Origin: Comamonadaceae bacterium
Lineage (GTDB): Bacteria; Pseudomonadota; Gammaproteobacteria; Burkholderiales; Burkholderiaceae_C
DNA length: 6,152 nucleotides
Direction: 5' to 3'
NCBI GenBank assembly: GCA_947464665.1
Contig: CANHXV010000119.1
Location: 1 to 6,152 of the forward strand
Position 1 is the stretch's first letter. Each line of letters begins with the position of its first letter. The position numbers and the translations under genes are program-made. The notes under the pieces were generated by a model, which was given only the letters and a program-made list of their open reading frames with translations, was not told the DNA's origin and ran no database searches. Below, one piece after another: positions 1 through 6,104 of this stretch.

Positions 1-275
1 GTGTCGATGTCCGCTTCCTTGACAAAGGCGACGTGCAAAAAATGGGCGGCGATAAAGTCAAGCAAGTTTTAAAAGTCCGCAATGGCATTGCCACTGAAGA
101 CAGCAAGAAGATTCAAAAAGCCTTGAAAGAGAGCAAGCTAAAGGTGCAGGCTTCAATTCAAGGAGACGCTGTTCGAGTGACGGGTGCAAAGCGCGATGAC
201 TTGCAAGGGGCCATGGCCTTGCTGCGCAAAGAGATCACCGAGATTCCCATCAGCTTCAACAACTTCCGCGATTGA
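1..275 (+). CDS. yajQ: YajQ family nucleotide-binding protein (UPF0234), 3' part only
   Basis: The reading frame is open from the left edge (first whole codon at base 3) to the TGA at 273-275, giving about 90 C-terminal residues of a protein that is usually about 160 residues long; the true start lies outside the window. The C-terminal half matches my memory of E. coli YajQ closely: KESKLKVQASIQGD, then VRVTGAKRDDLQ, and the ending FNNFRD (FKNFRD in E. coli). YajQ proteins have two ferredoxin-like domains and bind nucleotides or RNA; a Xanthomonas homologue is reported to bind cyclic di-GMP. The role in this organism is not visible from sequence. A GTG at 33 could be mistaken for a start, but the preceding codons (VDVRFLDKGD) continue the family sequence. 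The gene converges on plsY, and a strong hairpin begins at its stop codon. Confidence 0.93.
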   Translation, partial: VDVRFLDKGDVQKMGGDKVKQVLKVRNGIATEDSKKIQKALKESKLKVQASIQGDAVRVTGAKRDDLQGAMALLRKEITEIPISFNNFRD

Positions 276-306
276 TGAATAAAGCGCCTTAGGGCGCTTT
301 ATTCAT
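275..306. terminator. Probable bidirectional intrinsic terminator between yajQ and plsY
   Basis: A perfect inverted repeat lies here: ATGAATAAAGCGCC (275-288), loop TTAG (289-292), GGCGCTTTATTCAT (293-306). The 14-bp stem has a GC-rich core (GCGCC/GGCGC) near the loop and an A-run/T-run outer part, so each strand yields a GC stem followed by TTTATT. It starts on the last base of the yajQ stop codon and ends 26 bases before the plsY stop codon, between two converging genes, which is the expected place for a shared terminator. The T tract is short and interrupted, so efficiency is uncertain. Confidence 0.85.
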
Positions 307-332
307 GGCGAAAAGAAATCAATTAAGCCTGA

Positions 333-986
333 TCATGCTGCCTCTTTCTTAGCACCCAACTTGGATTCAGTGCCCGCGAGCAATCGGTTTAAATTGTCTC
401 TGTGGCGCCAGACCAGAAAGATGCCCATCAAACACAGCAAGCCCAGCAGAGGACTCTGCAATGGCCACAAAATATCGCCACCCAAAGTGTAATAAACAGG
501 CGCAAGGATGGCAGCCAACAAAGCGGCCAGAGAAGAATATCTGAAGAACCATGCCACAGCAATCCAAGTCAGAGCAATGGCCAATCCCAACCAAGGATTG
601 ACACCCATCAAAACACCGAGCGCTGTTGCGACACCTTTGCCGCCTTGGAATTTAAAAAACACGGGGTACAAATGTCCCAGGAAAGCAGCAACACCCGCTA
701 ATGCGGCGGTACTCTCACCCACACCAAAAGCTGCACCATACTGAGCCACCCAGAAAACAGGGAGCCATCCCTTGAGAGCATCAAACAACAAGGTCAAGAT
801 GGCTGCTTTTTTGTTCCCTGACCGAAGCACATTGGTTGCGCCAGGATTTTGACTGCCATAAGAACGGGGATCAGAAAGTCCCATGAAGCGGCTCACAATG
901 ACAGCAAAGCTCAAAGAGCCCAGCAAGTAAGACCCGATCACAATAGACAGCGGATGAAGCAAGACGGAAAGGATATGTTCAGGCAT
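333..986 (-). CDS. plsY: Glycerol-3-phosphate acyltransferase PlsY (acyl-phosphate dependent)
   Basis: PlsY is an inner-membrane enzyme that moves an acyl group from acyl-phosphate (made by PlsX) to position 1 of glycerol-3-phosphate, giving lysophosphatidate, the first step of phospholipid synthesis. The 217-residue product has the usual family length and is strongly hydrophobic, with several membrane segments. All three cytoplasmic family motifs are present: GSLSF at 23-27 leading to GSQNPGATNVLR at 44-55; GGKGVAT at 115-121; and RHRDNLNRLLAGTES at about 194-208. It is the last gene of a three-gene - strand run, 50 bases after the aldo/keto reductase stop, and converges on yajQ. I kept the ATG at 984-986 because the first membrane segment begins soon after it. 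No Shine-Dalgarno sequence is visible; a TAGAAT hexamer sits 8 bases upstream of the ATG. The tail (GAKKEAA) is short and polar. Not an isolated oddity in any motif. Confidence 0.96.
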   Translation of the reverse strand: MPEHILSVLLHPLSIVIGSYLLGSLSFAVIVSRFMGLSDPRSYGSQNPGATNVLRSGNKKAAILTLLFDALKGWLPVFWVAQYGAAFGVGESTAALAGVAAFLGHLYPVFFKFQGGKGVATALGVLMGVNPWLGLAIALTWIAVAWFFRYSSLAALLAAILAPVYYTLGGDILWPLQSPLLGLLCLMGIFLVWRHRDNLNRLLAGTESKLGAKKEAA

Positions 987-994
987 TGGCAGTT

Positions 995-1000
995 ATTCTA
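995..1000 (-). promoter_or_regulatory. Possible -10 box for plsY
   Basis: On the - strand the hexamer TAGAAT (5 of 6 to TATAAT) lies 8 bases upstream of the plsY ATG. At optimal spacing of 17 bases the -35 position reads TAGATC (1018-1023), only 3 of 6 to TTGACA, so the promoter is weak on paper. If used, transcription would begin within a couple of bases of the ATG, which would agree with the lack of a ribosome binding site. Read-through from the upstream gene is an equally simple way to express plsY. Confidence 0.3.
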
Positions 1001-1024
1001 GGGCGATCATTGCAGTCGATCTAT

Positions 1025-1036
1025 TTCAGGCCTGAA
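1025..1036. other. 12-bp perfect palindrome after the aldo/keto reductase stop codon
   Basis: TTCAGGCCTGAA reads the same on both strands and directly abuts the TGA of the aldo/keto reductase gene (1037-1039 on the - strand), within the 50-base gap before plsY. It has no loop and no T tract, so it is a poor terminator; a dimeric regulator site or chance are the alternatives. I do not recognise it as a known operator. Confidence 0.25.
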
Positions 1037-2095
1037 TCAAGTTGCGGGGTCGCGGTGAACCAAGCGAATGGCATCAATTGCAGCCAAAACATCGGCAGAC
1101 AATTCTGTTCCCCAAGCCTTCACGTCTTCTTCCAATTGCGCCACAGAAGTCACCCCAATGATGGTGCTGGCCACCGACCACCGGGTGTAGCAGAATGCCA
1201 ATGCCATTTGTGTGGGCGTCATGCCATTGTCCCGCGCCAATTGGTTGTACAAACGCGCAGCCTCCAAGGCACTTGGGCGTGCCCAGCGCTGTTTTCGCAC
1301 AGACTCATATTTGGCCAAGCGCCCCATCGGTGCACCAGCTCCCTCTAAGCCCGTTTGATCGTATTTACCGGTTAAAGAACCAAAACCCAAGGGTGAGTAA
1401 GCCAACAAAGAAACACCCAAACGGTGGCAAGTTTCGTCCATCGCATTGTCAAACGTGCGATTGACCAAGCAATATGGATTTTGAACCGTCATGACGCGGG
1501 GTAAGCCATGCTGCTCGGCCAGTCGGATGAATTCGTGTGTACCGTAGGGTGTCTCGTTGGAAAGGCCAATGTGCCGAACCTTACCTGCCTTGACCAACTT
1601 AGCCATTGCCTCGAGTTGCTCATGAAGGGTGGTTTCAATAGCCGCCTTGGTGGGATCGAAATACATCATGCCAAAAGCAGGAACATGGCGCTCAGGCCAG
1701 TGAATTTGATACAGATCGATCACGTCTGTTTGCAAGCGTTTAAGGCTGGCATCGCAAGACTTCAAAATATCTTGGGCCGTCATGCCCGCACCTTCACGAA
1801 CCCAAGGCATGCCCCTTGAAGGACCTGCCACTTTGGTGGCCAAAATCACTTTTTGGCGTGCGCCAGAATTGTTAGCAAACCAATTACCCAGAATGCTTTC
1901 AGTCGCACCGCAGGTTTCGGCTTTGGCTGGCACAGAATACATTTCTGCCGTGTCCAAGAAGTTGACCCCCAATTCAAGAGAGCGGTCCAAAATGGTGTGC
2001 GCTTCTTTTTCTGCCACTTGCTCACCAAAGGTCATGGTGCCCAAACAGATGGGCGTGACCTGAAGATCTGACGTGCCGAGATTGATTTTTTTCAT
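1037..2095 (-). CDS. tas: Tas-type aldo/keto reductase
   Basis: Members are soluble NADP(H)-dependent oxidoreductases acting on aldehydes or ketones; the physiological substrate of Tas is not firmly known (the E. coli gene was found through complementation of tyrosine auxotrophy). The 352-residue product is collinear with E. coli Tas (346 residues as I recall): LGTMTFGEQ at 18-26, EMYSVPAKAET at 51-61 (EMYPVPPRPET in E. coli), SLKRLQTD at 117-124, GLSNET at 177-182, QNPYCLVNR at 205-213 and GFGSLTGKY at 237-245. The aldo/keto reductase tetrad is complete: Asp48, Tyr53, Lys88 and His132 (in YQIHWPER). The C-terminal TIIGVTS (311-317) matches the cofactor phosphate-binding region. The start ATG is immediately followed by KKINLGTSDLQV, which aligns with the family start; upstream only a weak AAG-type ribosome binding site is seen. 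The gene lies 97 bases after the acyl-CoA synthetase and 50 before plsY on the same strand. No convincing promoter is visible in the gap 2096-2191. Assignment to Tas is firm; the reaction in vivo is unknown. Confidence 0.92.
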   Translation of the reverse strand: MKKINLGTSDLQVTPICLGTMTFGEQVAEKEAHTILDRSLELGVNFLDTAEMYSVPAKAETCGATESILGNWFANNSGARQKVILATKVAGPSRGMPWVREGAGMTAQDILKSCDASLKRLQTDVIDLYQIHWPERHVPAFGMMYFDPTKAAIETTLHEQLEAMAKLVKAGKVRHIGLSNETPYGTHEFIRLAEQHGLPRVMTVQNPYCLVNRTFDNAMDETCHRLGVSLLAYSPLGFGSLTGKYDQTGLEGAGAPMGRLAKYESVRKQRWARPSALEAARLYNQLARDNGMTPTQMALAFCYTRWSVASTIIGVTSVAQLEEDVKAWGTELSADVLAAIDAIRLVHRDPAT

Positions 2096-2191
2096 CTTGA
2101 TTTAAAACTGCTGGTAAAAATTGGATTGGGACAGAGTGTAAAACCTATTTCAACTGGGTTGTTCCATGTTGCACAAGCACTTGACTGAAAT

Positions 2192-3943
2192 TTACACGTT
2201 GGTATTTGCGCGAGCCCGTTCTTCCTCTTGTAAACGCAAGAAACGGCGTTGCACCTTGCCAGTTGTGGTCATGGGTAACTGCTCGATGAACTCGATTTCT
2301 TTGGGATATTCATAGGGCGCCAGTAAGCCGCGAACGTGTCGCTGCAAATCCTCGATCACTTGACTTTCAAAATGTTGCACATTGATGGCAGCGGCCCGTT
2401 GCGACACAAAATCTGGCGACAAGACCACATAGGCTTTGACCAAGGCACCCCGATCGGCATCTGGTTTGGGCACGACGGCTGCATTCATCACGGCGGGATG
2501 CTTGACCAAACAGTTTTCAATCTCCCCTGGGCCAATGCGATAGCCGGCGGATTTGAACATGTCATCGGTTCTGCCTTGGTACCATAGGTAGCCCTCTTCG
2601 TCCTCAATGGCCACATCGCCAGTTCGGCACCAATGGCCAGTGAACTTGGCTTGTGTTGCAGCAGGATTTTTCCAATAACCCAAAAAGAAAACAGGGTCTG
2701 CTTGGCCATGCCGATCAAAGCGGTTGACAGCCACTTCGCCTGCCTCACCAGGCTTGCAGATTTTGCCTTGCTCATCGATCACAGCCACTTGATGACCAGG
2801 ATAGCCACGACCCATGCTACCAGCCTTAGAGGGCCAGAAAACTTGGCAATTGCCCACCACATAATTGATCTCTGTTTGGCCAAACATTTCGTTCACCACC
2901 ACCCCCAACTCATCACGACAGTAAGCGAACACTGCGTCACCCACAGCCTCCCCCGCACTCATCAAGCCTTGCAACATAATTTTGTAATTCTGACGCGGAT
3001 GCGATTGCGCCTTCATCATGGCTTTCAAGGCAGTGGGAAATAAAAAACTGTGCGTGATGCCATGGGTATGCAAAATTTCAAAAGCGAGTTCCGGACTAAA
3101 GCGACCTTTGAAAGCCACAATGGGCCGCCCAAAATAAAGTGAGGGTAACAAGGCATCCATCAAGCCCCCGGTCCAGGCCCAATCGGCAGGCGACCAAAAA
3201 ATAGCTTGCGACCCCAACGGCAAGGATGGCTTGGGTGGCCTCAACTCTGAAGATGCATGGGGGTCAAAACCAAACCAATTTTGACTGCAAACGAAACCCG
3301 TTAAATTGCCAATCAAGGCTTTGTGCGGAATGAGGGCCCCCTTGGGATTACCCGTGGTACCGCTGGTGTAAATCAAGATCGCTGGATCGTCTGCTTTGGT
3401 TTGAACGGGCTTGAATTCCGTTGGGTCCAATTTGGTTTTTTGGGAGCTCAAAACCTTGGGCACATCCAAAACTGTTTTCAGCCCAGAGCACTCTTTTTTC
3501 AATCGCATCAAGACAGGCGCAGAAACCTCATCGCAAAGCGCGACGGCAGCACCGCTGTCCGCCACTCGAAATGACAAAGCTTCAGGCCCAAACAACATGG
3601 ACAATGGCATGGCCACTGCGCCCATCTGCAAAACCGCCACATAGGCCGCAGCCGTTTCAAACCGTTGGGGCATCACAATGGCAACACGGTCCCCTTTTTG
3701 AACACCCAAGGCCAACAGCTGTGAACTCAGCTGATTGGCTGCATTTTGCAATTGTGCAAAAGTCCAACTCAGTGGTGCTAGACCGTCAGTCTGATGCTCC
3801 AAAATAGCCGTTGCATCTTGGTGCTGGATTGAGCGCGCCCAGCGGCCACAGCAAACCTCTGCCATGTTGAAAACTGCGGGCACCTGCCAAGCAAATTGGC
3901 GATGAACCGTCTTGTAAGCGTCGTTCGGGTGACTGACACGCAT
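2192..3943 (-). CDS. AMP-binding acyl-CoA synthetase, ACSM/acetyl-CoA-synthetase-like
   Basis: This enzyme activates a carboxylic acid with ATP to an acyl-adenylate and then transfers it to coenzyme A. The 583-residue protein shows the full ANL-superfamily order: N-terminal adenylation core with SWTFAQLQNAAN at about 59-70; phosphate-binding loop YTSGTTGNPKGA at 192-203; NEMFGQTE at 351-358; RTGD at 440-443; hinge and A8 region GRTDDMFKSAGYRIGPGEIE at 457-476; and the C-terminal catalytic lysine Lys563 in TTTGKVQRR. SAGYRIGPGEIE and the N-terminal AEVCCGRWA resemble medium-chain (ACSM-like) or short-chain synthetases of betaproteobacteria, but chain length cannot be read from sequence. The ATG is well supported: AAGGAGG (3950-3956 on the - strand) lies 6 bases upstream. 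The stop is TAA, unlike the TGA of the other complete genes. It starts 26 bases from the divergent hydrolase ATG, so its promoter, which I cannot identify, must lie largely within the hydrolase coding region. A role in fatty acid uptake or degradation is inference. Confidence 0.93.
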   Translation of the reverse strand: MRVSHPNDAYKTVHRQFAWQVPAVFNMAEVCCGRWARSIQHQDATAILEHQTDGLAPLSWTFAQLQNAANQLSSQLLALGVQKGDRVAIVMPQRFETAAAYVAVLQMGAVAMPLSMLFGPEALSFRVADSGAAVALCDEVSAPVLMRLKKECSGLKTVLDVPKVLSSQKTKLDPTEFKPVQTKADDPAILIYTSGTTGNPKGALIPHKALIGNLTGFVCSQNWFGFDPHASSELRPPKPSLPLGSQAIFWSPADWAWTGGLMDALLPSLYFGRPIVAFKGRFSPELAFEILHTHGITHSFLFPTALKAMMKAQSHPRQNYKIMLQGLMSAGEAVGDAVFAYCRDELGVVVNEMFGQTEINYVVGNCQVFWPSKAGSMGRGYPGHQVAVIDEQGKICKPGEAGEVAVNRFDRHGQADPVFFLGYWKNPAATQAKFTGHWCRTGDVAIEDEEGYLWYQGRTDDMFKSAGYRIGPGEIENCLVKHPAVMNAAVVPKPDADRGALVKAYVVLSPDFVSQRAAAINVQHFESQVIEDLQRHVRGLLAPYEYPKEIEFIEQLPMTTTGKVQRRFLRLQEEERARANTNV

Positions 3944-3961
3944 TCCCTGCCTCCTTATGAT
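3933..3961 (+). promoter_or_regulatory. Sigma70-type promoter for the alpha/beta hydrolase, leaderless type
   Basis: CTGACA (3933-3938, 5 of 6 to TTGACA) and TATGAT (3956-3961, 5 of 6 to TATAAT) are separated by exactly 17 bases. Only 8 bases (3962-3969) separate the -10 box from the hydrolase ATG at 3970, and no Shine-Dalgarno sequence is present, so the message would begin at or within about two bases of the start codon. The -35 box lies in codons 2-4 of the divergent acyl-CoA synthetase gene and the spacer contains that gene's ribosome binding site. Predicted from sequence only. Confidence 0.6.
3950..3956 (-). promoter_or_regulatory. Strong ribosome binding site of the acyl-CoA synthetase
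   Basis: On the - strand AAGGAGG stands 6 bases before the ATG at 3943-3941. It is the clearest Shine-Dalgarno sequence in front of any start in this window and fixes the synthetase start codon. It lies inside the -35/-10 spacer of the opposing hydrolase promoter. Confidence 0.85.
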
Positions 3962-3969
3962 TCTGCAGT

Positions 3970-4884
3970 ATGTACCAAGTTAAACGCCACTCTACTAGCC
4001 ATTTTGTCCCTTTGCGAGGGTATCAATACCATGTTCGTGAATGGGGTAACCCCCAATCTAGCCTGCCCCCCCTGATCTTGTCCCATGGCTGGATGGATGT
4101 GGCGGCCTCATGGCAGTTCATGGTGGACTCCTTTAGCGATTCTTTTTCCCAGAGTCGACGCATTTTGGCGGCGGACTGGCGTGGCTATGGCCACACCCGA
4201 GGCCCTGTCACCGACAGTTTCTGGTTGCCCGATTACTTGGGCGATTTGGACGCCTTGATTCACCAACTGTGCCCCGACCAGTGCATCGATTTGGTGGGCC
4301 ACAGCATGGGAGGCAATGTGGTCATGATGTACGCAGGCGCTCGCCCCGATCGCATCAGGCGTCTGATCAATCTAGAGGGCTTTGGCATGTCAAGCACACG
4401 CCCTTCCCAAGCCCCTGGCAGGCTGGGCCAATGGCTTGATGAACTTCAAGCTTTCAAAAAAGGTGATTTAGACCTCAAGCCTTACCCAGACGCTGCTGCA
4501 GTCGCTCAAAGACTAATGAAAACCAACCAACGTTTGTCTCGGGACAAAGCCGATTGGCTGACTCAGCATTGGGCCCAACCTGATGCGCAAGGGCAATGGC
4601 GAATTTTGGGTGATTCCGCCCACAAAGTGGTCAATCCCTACCTTTACCGAGTTGATGAAGTACTTGAAATTTACAAAAGAATCACAGCACCGACCTTGGT
4701 TGTAGAAGCCTCAGACGACTCTTTGACACAATGGTGGAAGGGAAAATTCACGCTAGAAGAGTTTCATGAGCGCCTGAAATCAGTCACGGATTTGAAGATT
4801 GCCACCCTGCAAGATGCGGGTCACATGCTGCATCACGACCAAGCAGCGGCATTGGCCAAGCTTCTAGAGGACTTTTTGGCCTGA
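3970..4884 (+). CDS. Alpha/beta-fold hydrolase (serine hydrolase)
   Basis: The 304-residue product has the hallmarks of the alpha/beta-hydrolase fold: oxyanion-loop HGW at 39-41 (in LSHGWMDVAASW), DWRGYGHT at 69-76, the nucleophile elbow GHSMGG at 110-115 with Ser112, a likely acid at Asp249 or Asp250 in VVEASDD, and the catalytic His285 in DAGHMLHHD. Residues about 140-230 form the lid-like insertion typical of this fold. The HGWMD opening and LEGFGM (135-140) resemble SERHL-like serine hydrolases. The substrate is unknown; esterase or thioesterase activity is possible. No signal peptide is visible, so it is probably cytoplasmic. The start is fixed because an in-frame TGA at 3958-3960 is only 9 bases upstream of the ATG, with no other usual start between. 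There is no ribosome binding site and a good promoter ends 8 bases upstream. The gene is divergent from the acyl-CoA synthetase and 67 bases ahead of prfB; the two may be functionally linked to neither. Confidence 0.9.
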   Translation: MYQVKRHSTSHFVPLRGYQYHVREWGNPQSSLPPLILSHGWMDVAASWQFMVDSFSDSFSQSRRILAADWRGYGHTRGPVTDSFWLPDYLGDLDALIHQLCPDQCIDLVGHSMGGNVVMMYAGARPDRIRRLINLEGFGMSSTRPSQAPGRLGQWLDELQAFKKGDLDLKPYPDAAAVAQRLMKTNQRLSRDKADWLTQHWAQPDAQGQWRILGDSAHKVVNPYLYRVDEVLEIYKRITAPTLVVEASDDSLTQWWKGKFTLEEFHERLKSVTDLKIATLQDAGHMLHHDQAAALAKLLEDFLA

Positions 4885-4951
4885 CTTGACTCCCAAGATG
4901 CCCCTAAGCATGAGAAAATCCAATCTTTAATAGATTCGGACACTTTGACTC

Positions 4952-6056
4952 ATGGACGCAGAACACATCAATCAAATTGGCGCGAAATTGGCCGACCTGG
5001 CCGCCCGCACTGAAGATTTACGGAGGTATCTTTGACTACGATGCGAAATCAGAACGCCTAAGAACCGTTAACGCATCCCTTGAAGATCCCACGGTCTGGA
5101 ACGACCCCAAAAAAGCACAAGAATTAGGCAAAGAGAAAAAGGCTTTAGATGGTGTGGTCGTCACACTGAACACCCTCACATCCGAGCTCTCAGACAACAG
5201 CGAACTTTTTGACATGAGCAAAGAGGAAGGTGATGACGCTGGCTTGCTCACCATTGAAGTCGAAGGCAATAAGCTGTCAGCCATTGTGGAGCAGCTCGAA
5301 TTCAGGCGCATGTTCAACAATGAGGCTGACTCATGCAATGCCTTCGTCGATATTCAAGCTGGCGCAGGCGGTACCGAGGCTTGCGATTGGGCCAGCATGC
5401 TCATGCGGCAGTACTTGAAATATGCTGAACGCAAAGGTTTCAAAGTGACTGTGGAAGATGAGTCTGCTGGCGACGTCGCAGGCATCAAAGGCGCCACCCT
5501 CAAATTTGAAGGCGATTATGCATTTGGTTTGATGCGCACTGAAACAGGCGTTCACCGCTTGGTTAGAAAGTCACCTTTCGACTCGTCGGGAGGCCGTCAC
5601 ACCAGCTTCGCCAGTATTTTTGTGTACCCTGAAGTCGATGATTCCATTGAGATTGACATCAACCCTGCCGACGTTCGCACCGACACCTTTCGGGCCAGTG
5701 GTGCTGGGGGACAGCACATTAACAAAACAGATTCTGCTGTTCGTTTGACGCACATCCCCACAGGCATTGTGGTGCAGTGCCAAGACGGCCGCAGCCAGCA
5801 CAGCAACCGCGATGTTGCATGGAAACGTTTGCGCTCACGCTTGTATGACTTTGAAATGCGCAAGCGCATGGAAGCCCAACAAAAATTGGAAGACACCAAA
5901 ACGGACGTGGGATGGGGTCATCAAATCCGCAGTTATGTGCTCGACCAAAGTCGCATCAAAGATTTACGCACCAATGTTGAAACCTCCAACACTCAAAAAG
6001 TATTAGACGGTGACTTGGACGCATTCATTGAAGCCTCGCTCAAACAAGGTGTTTGA
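4952..6056 (+). CDS. prfB: Peptide chain release factor 2, expressed through a programmed +1 frameshift
   Basis: RF2 recognises UGA and UAA in the ribosomal A site and triggers release of the finished protein. The gene is in two frames: 27 codons from ATG 4952 to CTT 5030-5032, an in-frame TGA at 5033-5035, then 340 codons in the +1 frame from GAC 5034 to TGA 6054-6056. The joined product is 367 residues (365 in E. coli) and reads LRRYLDYDAK across the junction. The stop-codon-reading SPF motif is at 207-209 and the catalytic GGQ at 252-254 in RASGAGGQH. The residue matching E. coli position 246 is Ala (248 here), the form regarded as more active than the Thr of E. coli K-12. QAGAGGTEA and KSPFDSSGGRHTSF are typical RF2. 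The N-terminus (MDAEHINQIG) agrees with Burkholderiales RF2 starts. No strong ribosome binding site precedes the ATG and I see no convincing promoter in 4885-4951. An annotation starting in the second frame at TTG 4977 would give a wrong N-terminus. Confidence 0.97.
5022..5036 (+). promoter_or_regulatory. RF2 programmed +1 frameshift signal
   Basis: The signal consists of an internal Shine-Dalgarno-like GGAGG (5022-5026), the spacer TAT, the slippery codon CTT (5030-5032), the stop TGA (5033-5035) and a following C. In the well-studied E. coli site the order is the same (AGGGGG, TAT, CTT, TGA, C). When RF2 is scarce, the ribosome pauses at UGAC, the tRNA-Leu slips from CUU to UUU, and translation continues with GAC in the +1 frame; when RF2 is abundant, it terminates after 27 codons. 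This makes RF2 synthesis self-limiting. UGAC is a weak termination context, which favours the shift. Confidence 0.96.
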
Positions 6057-6092
6057 AAGCGCAGGCCTTACCAGCGCATCAACACAACCCAT

Positions 6093-6096
6093 GGAG
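6093..6096 (+). promoter_or_regulatory. Ribosome binding site of the downstream gene
   Basis: GGAG lies 8 bases before a GTG (6105-6107) and 11 bases before the adjacent ATG (6108-6110). The spacing slightly favours the GTG, while the common start codon favours the ATG. An in-frame TAA at 6102-6104 rules out any earlier start. Confidence 0.5.
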
Positions 6097-6104
6097 ATTT
6101 TTAA

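Noticed and set aside
402..744. Overlapping + strand open frames of 99 and 78 codons
   Set aside because: They lie antisense inside plsY, whose motifs are complete, and their translations look like low-complexity reverse-strand artefacts.
986..1348. 120-codon + strand open frame beginning next to the plsY start
   Set aside because: Most of it is antisense to the Tas reductase, it has no recognisable motif and no ribosome binding site.
2096..2191. Promoter or terminator in the gap between the acyl-CoA synthetase and Tas genes
   Set aside because: A TTGAAA box is present on the - strand but no matching -10 box follows at 16-18 bases, and only very short imperfect inverted repeats are seen.
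3421..3807. 128-codon + strand open frame inside the acyl-CoA synthetase
   Set aside because: Antisense to conserved adenylation-domain sequence; composition rich in Pro, Gln, His and Ser is typical of a shadow frame.
4886..4914. Possible prfB promoter TTGACT-17 bases-CATGAG
   Set aside because: The -35 box is good, but the -10 position matches only 3 of 6 bases. A TTTAAT at 4926-4931 is a better -10 but has no -35 partner at the right distance.
4952..5035. prfB as a pseudogene with an early stop codon
   Set aside because: The stop sits in the canonical RF2 frameshift signal and the downstream frame is intact with all motifs.
6057..6090. Hairpin after prfB formed by two GCGC elements
   Set aside because: Only four paired bases, a large loop and no T tract, so it is not a credible terminator.
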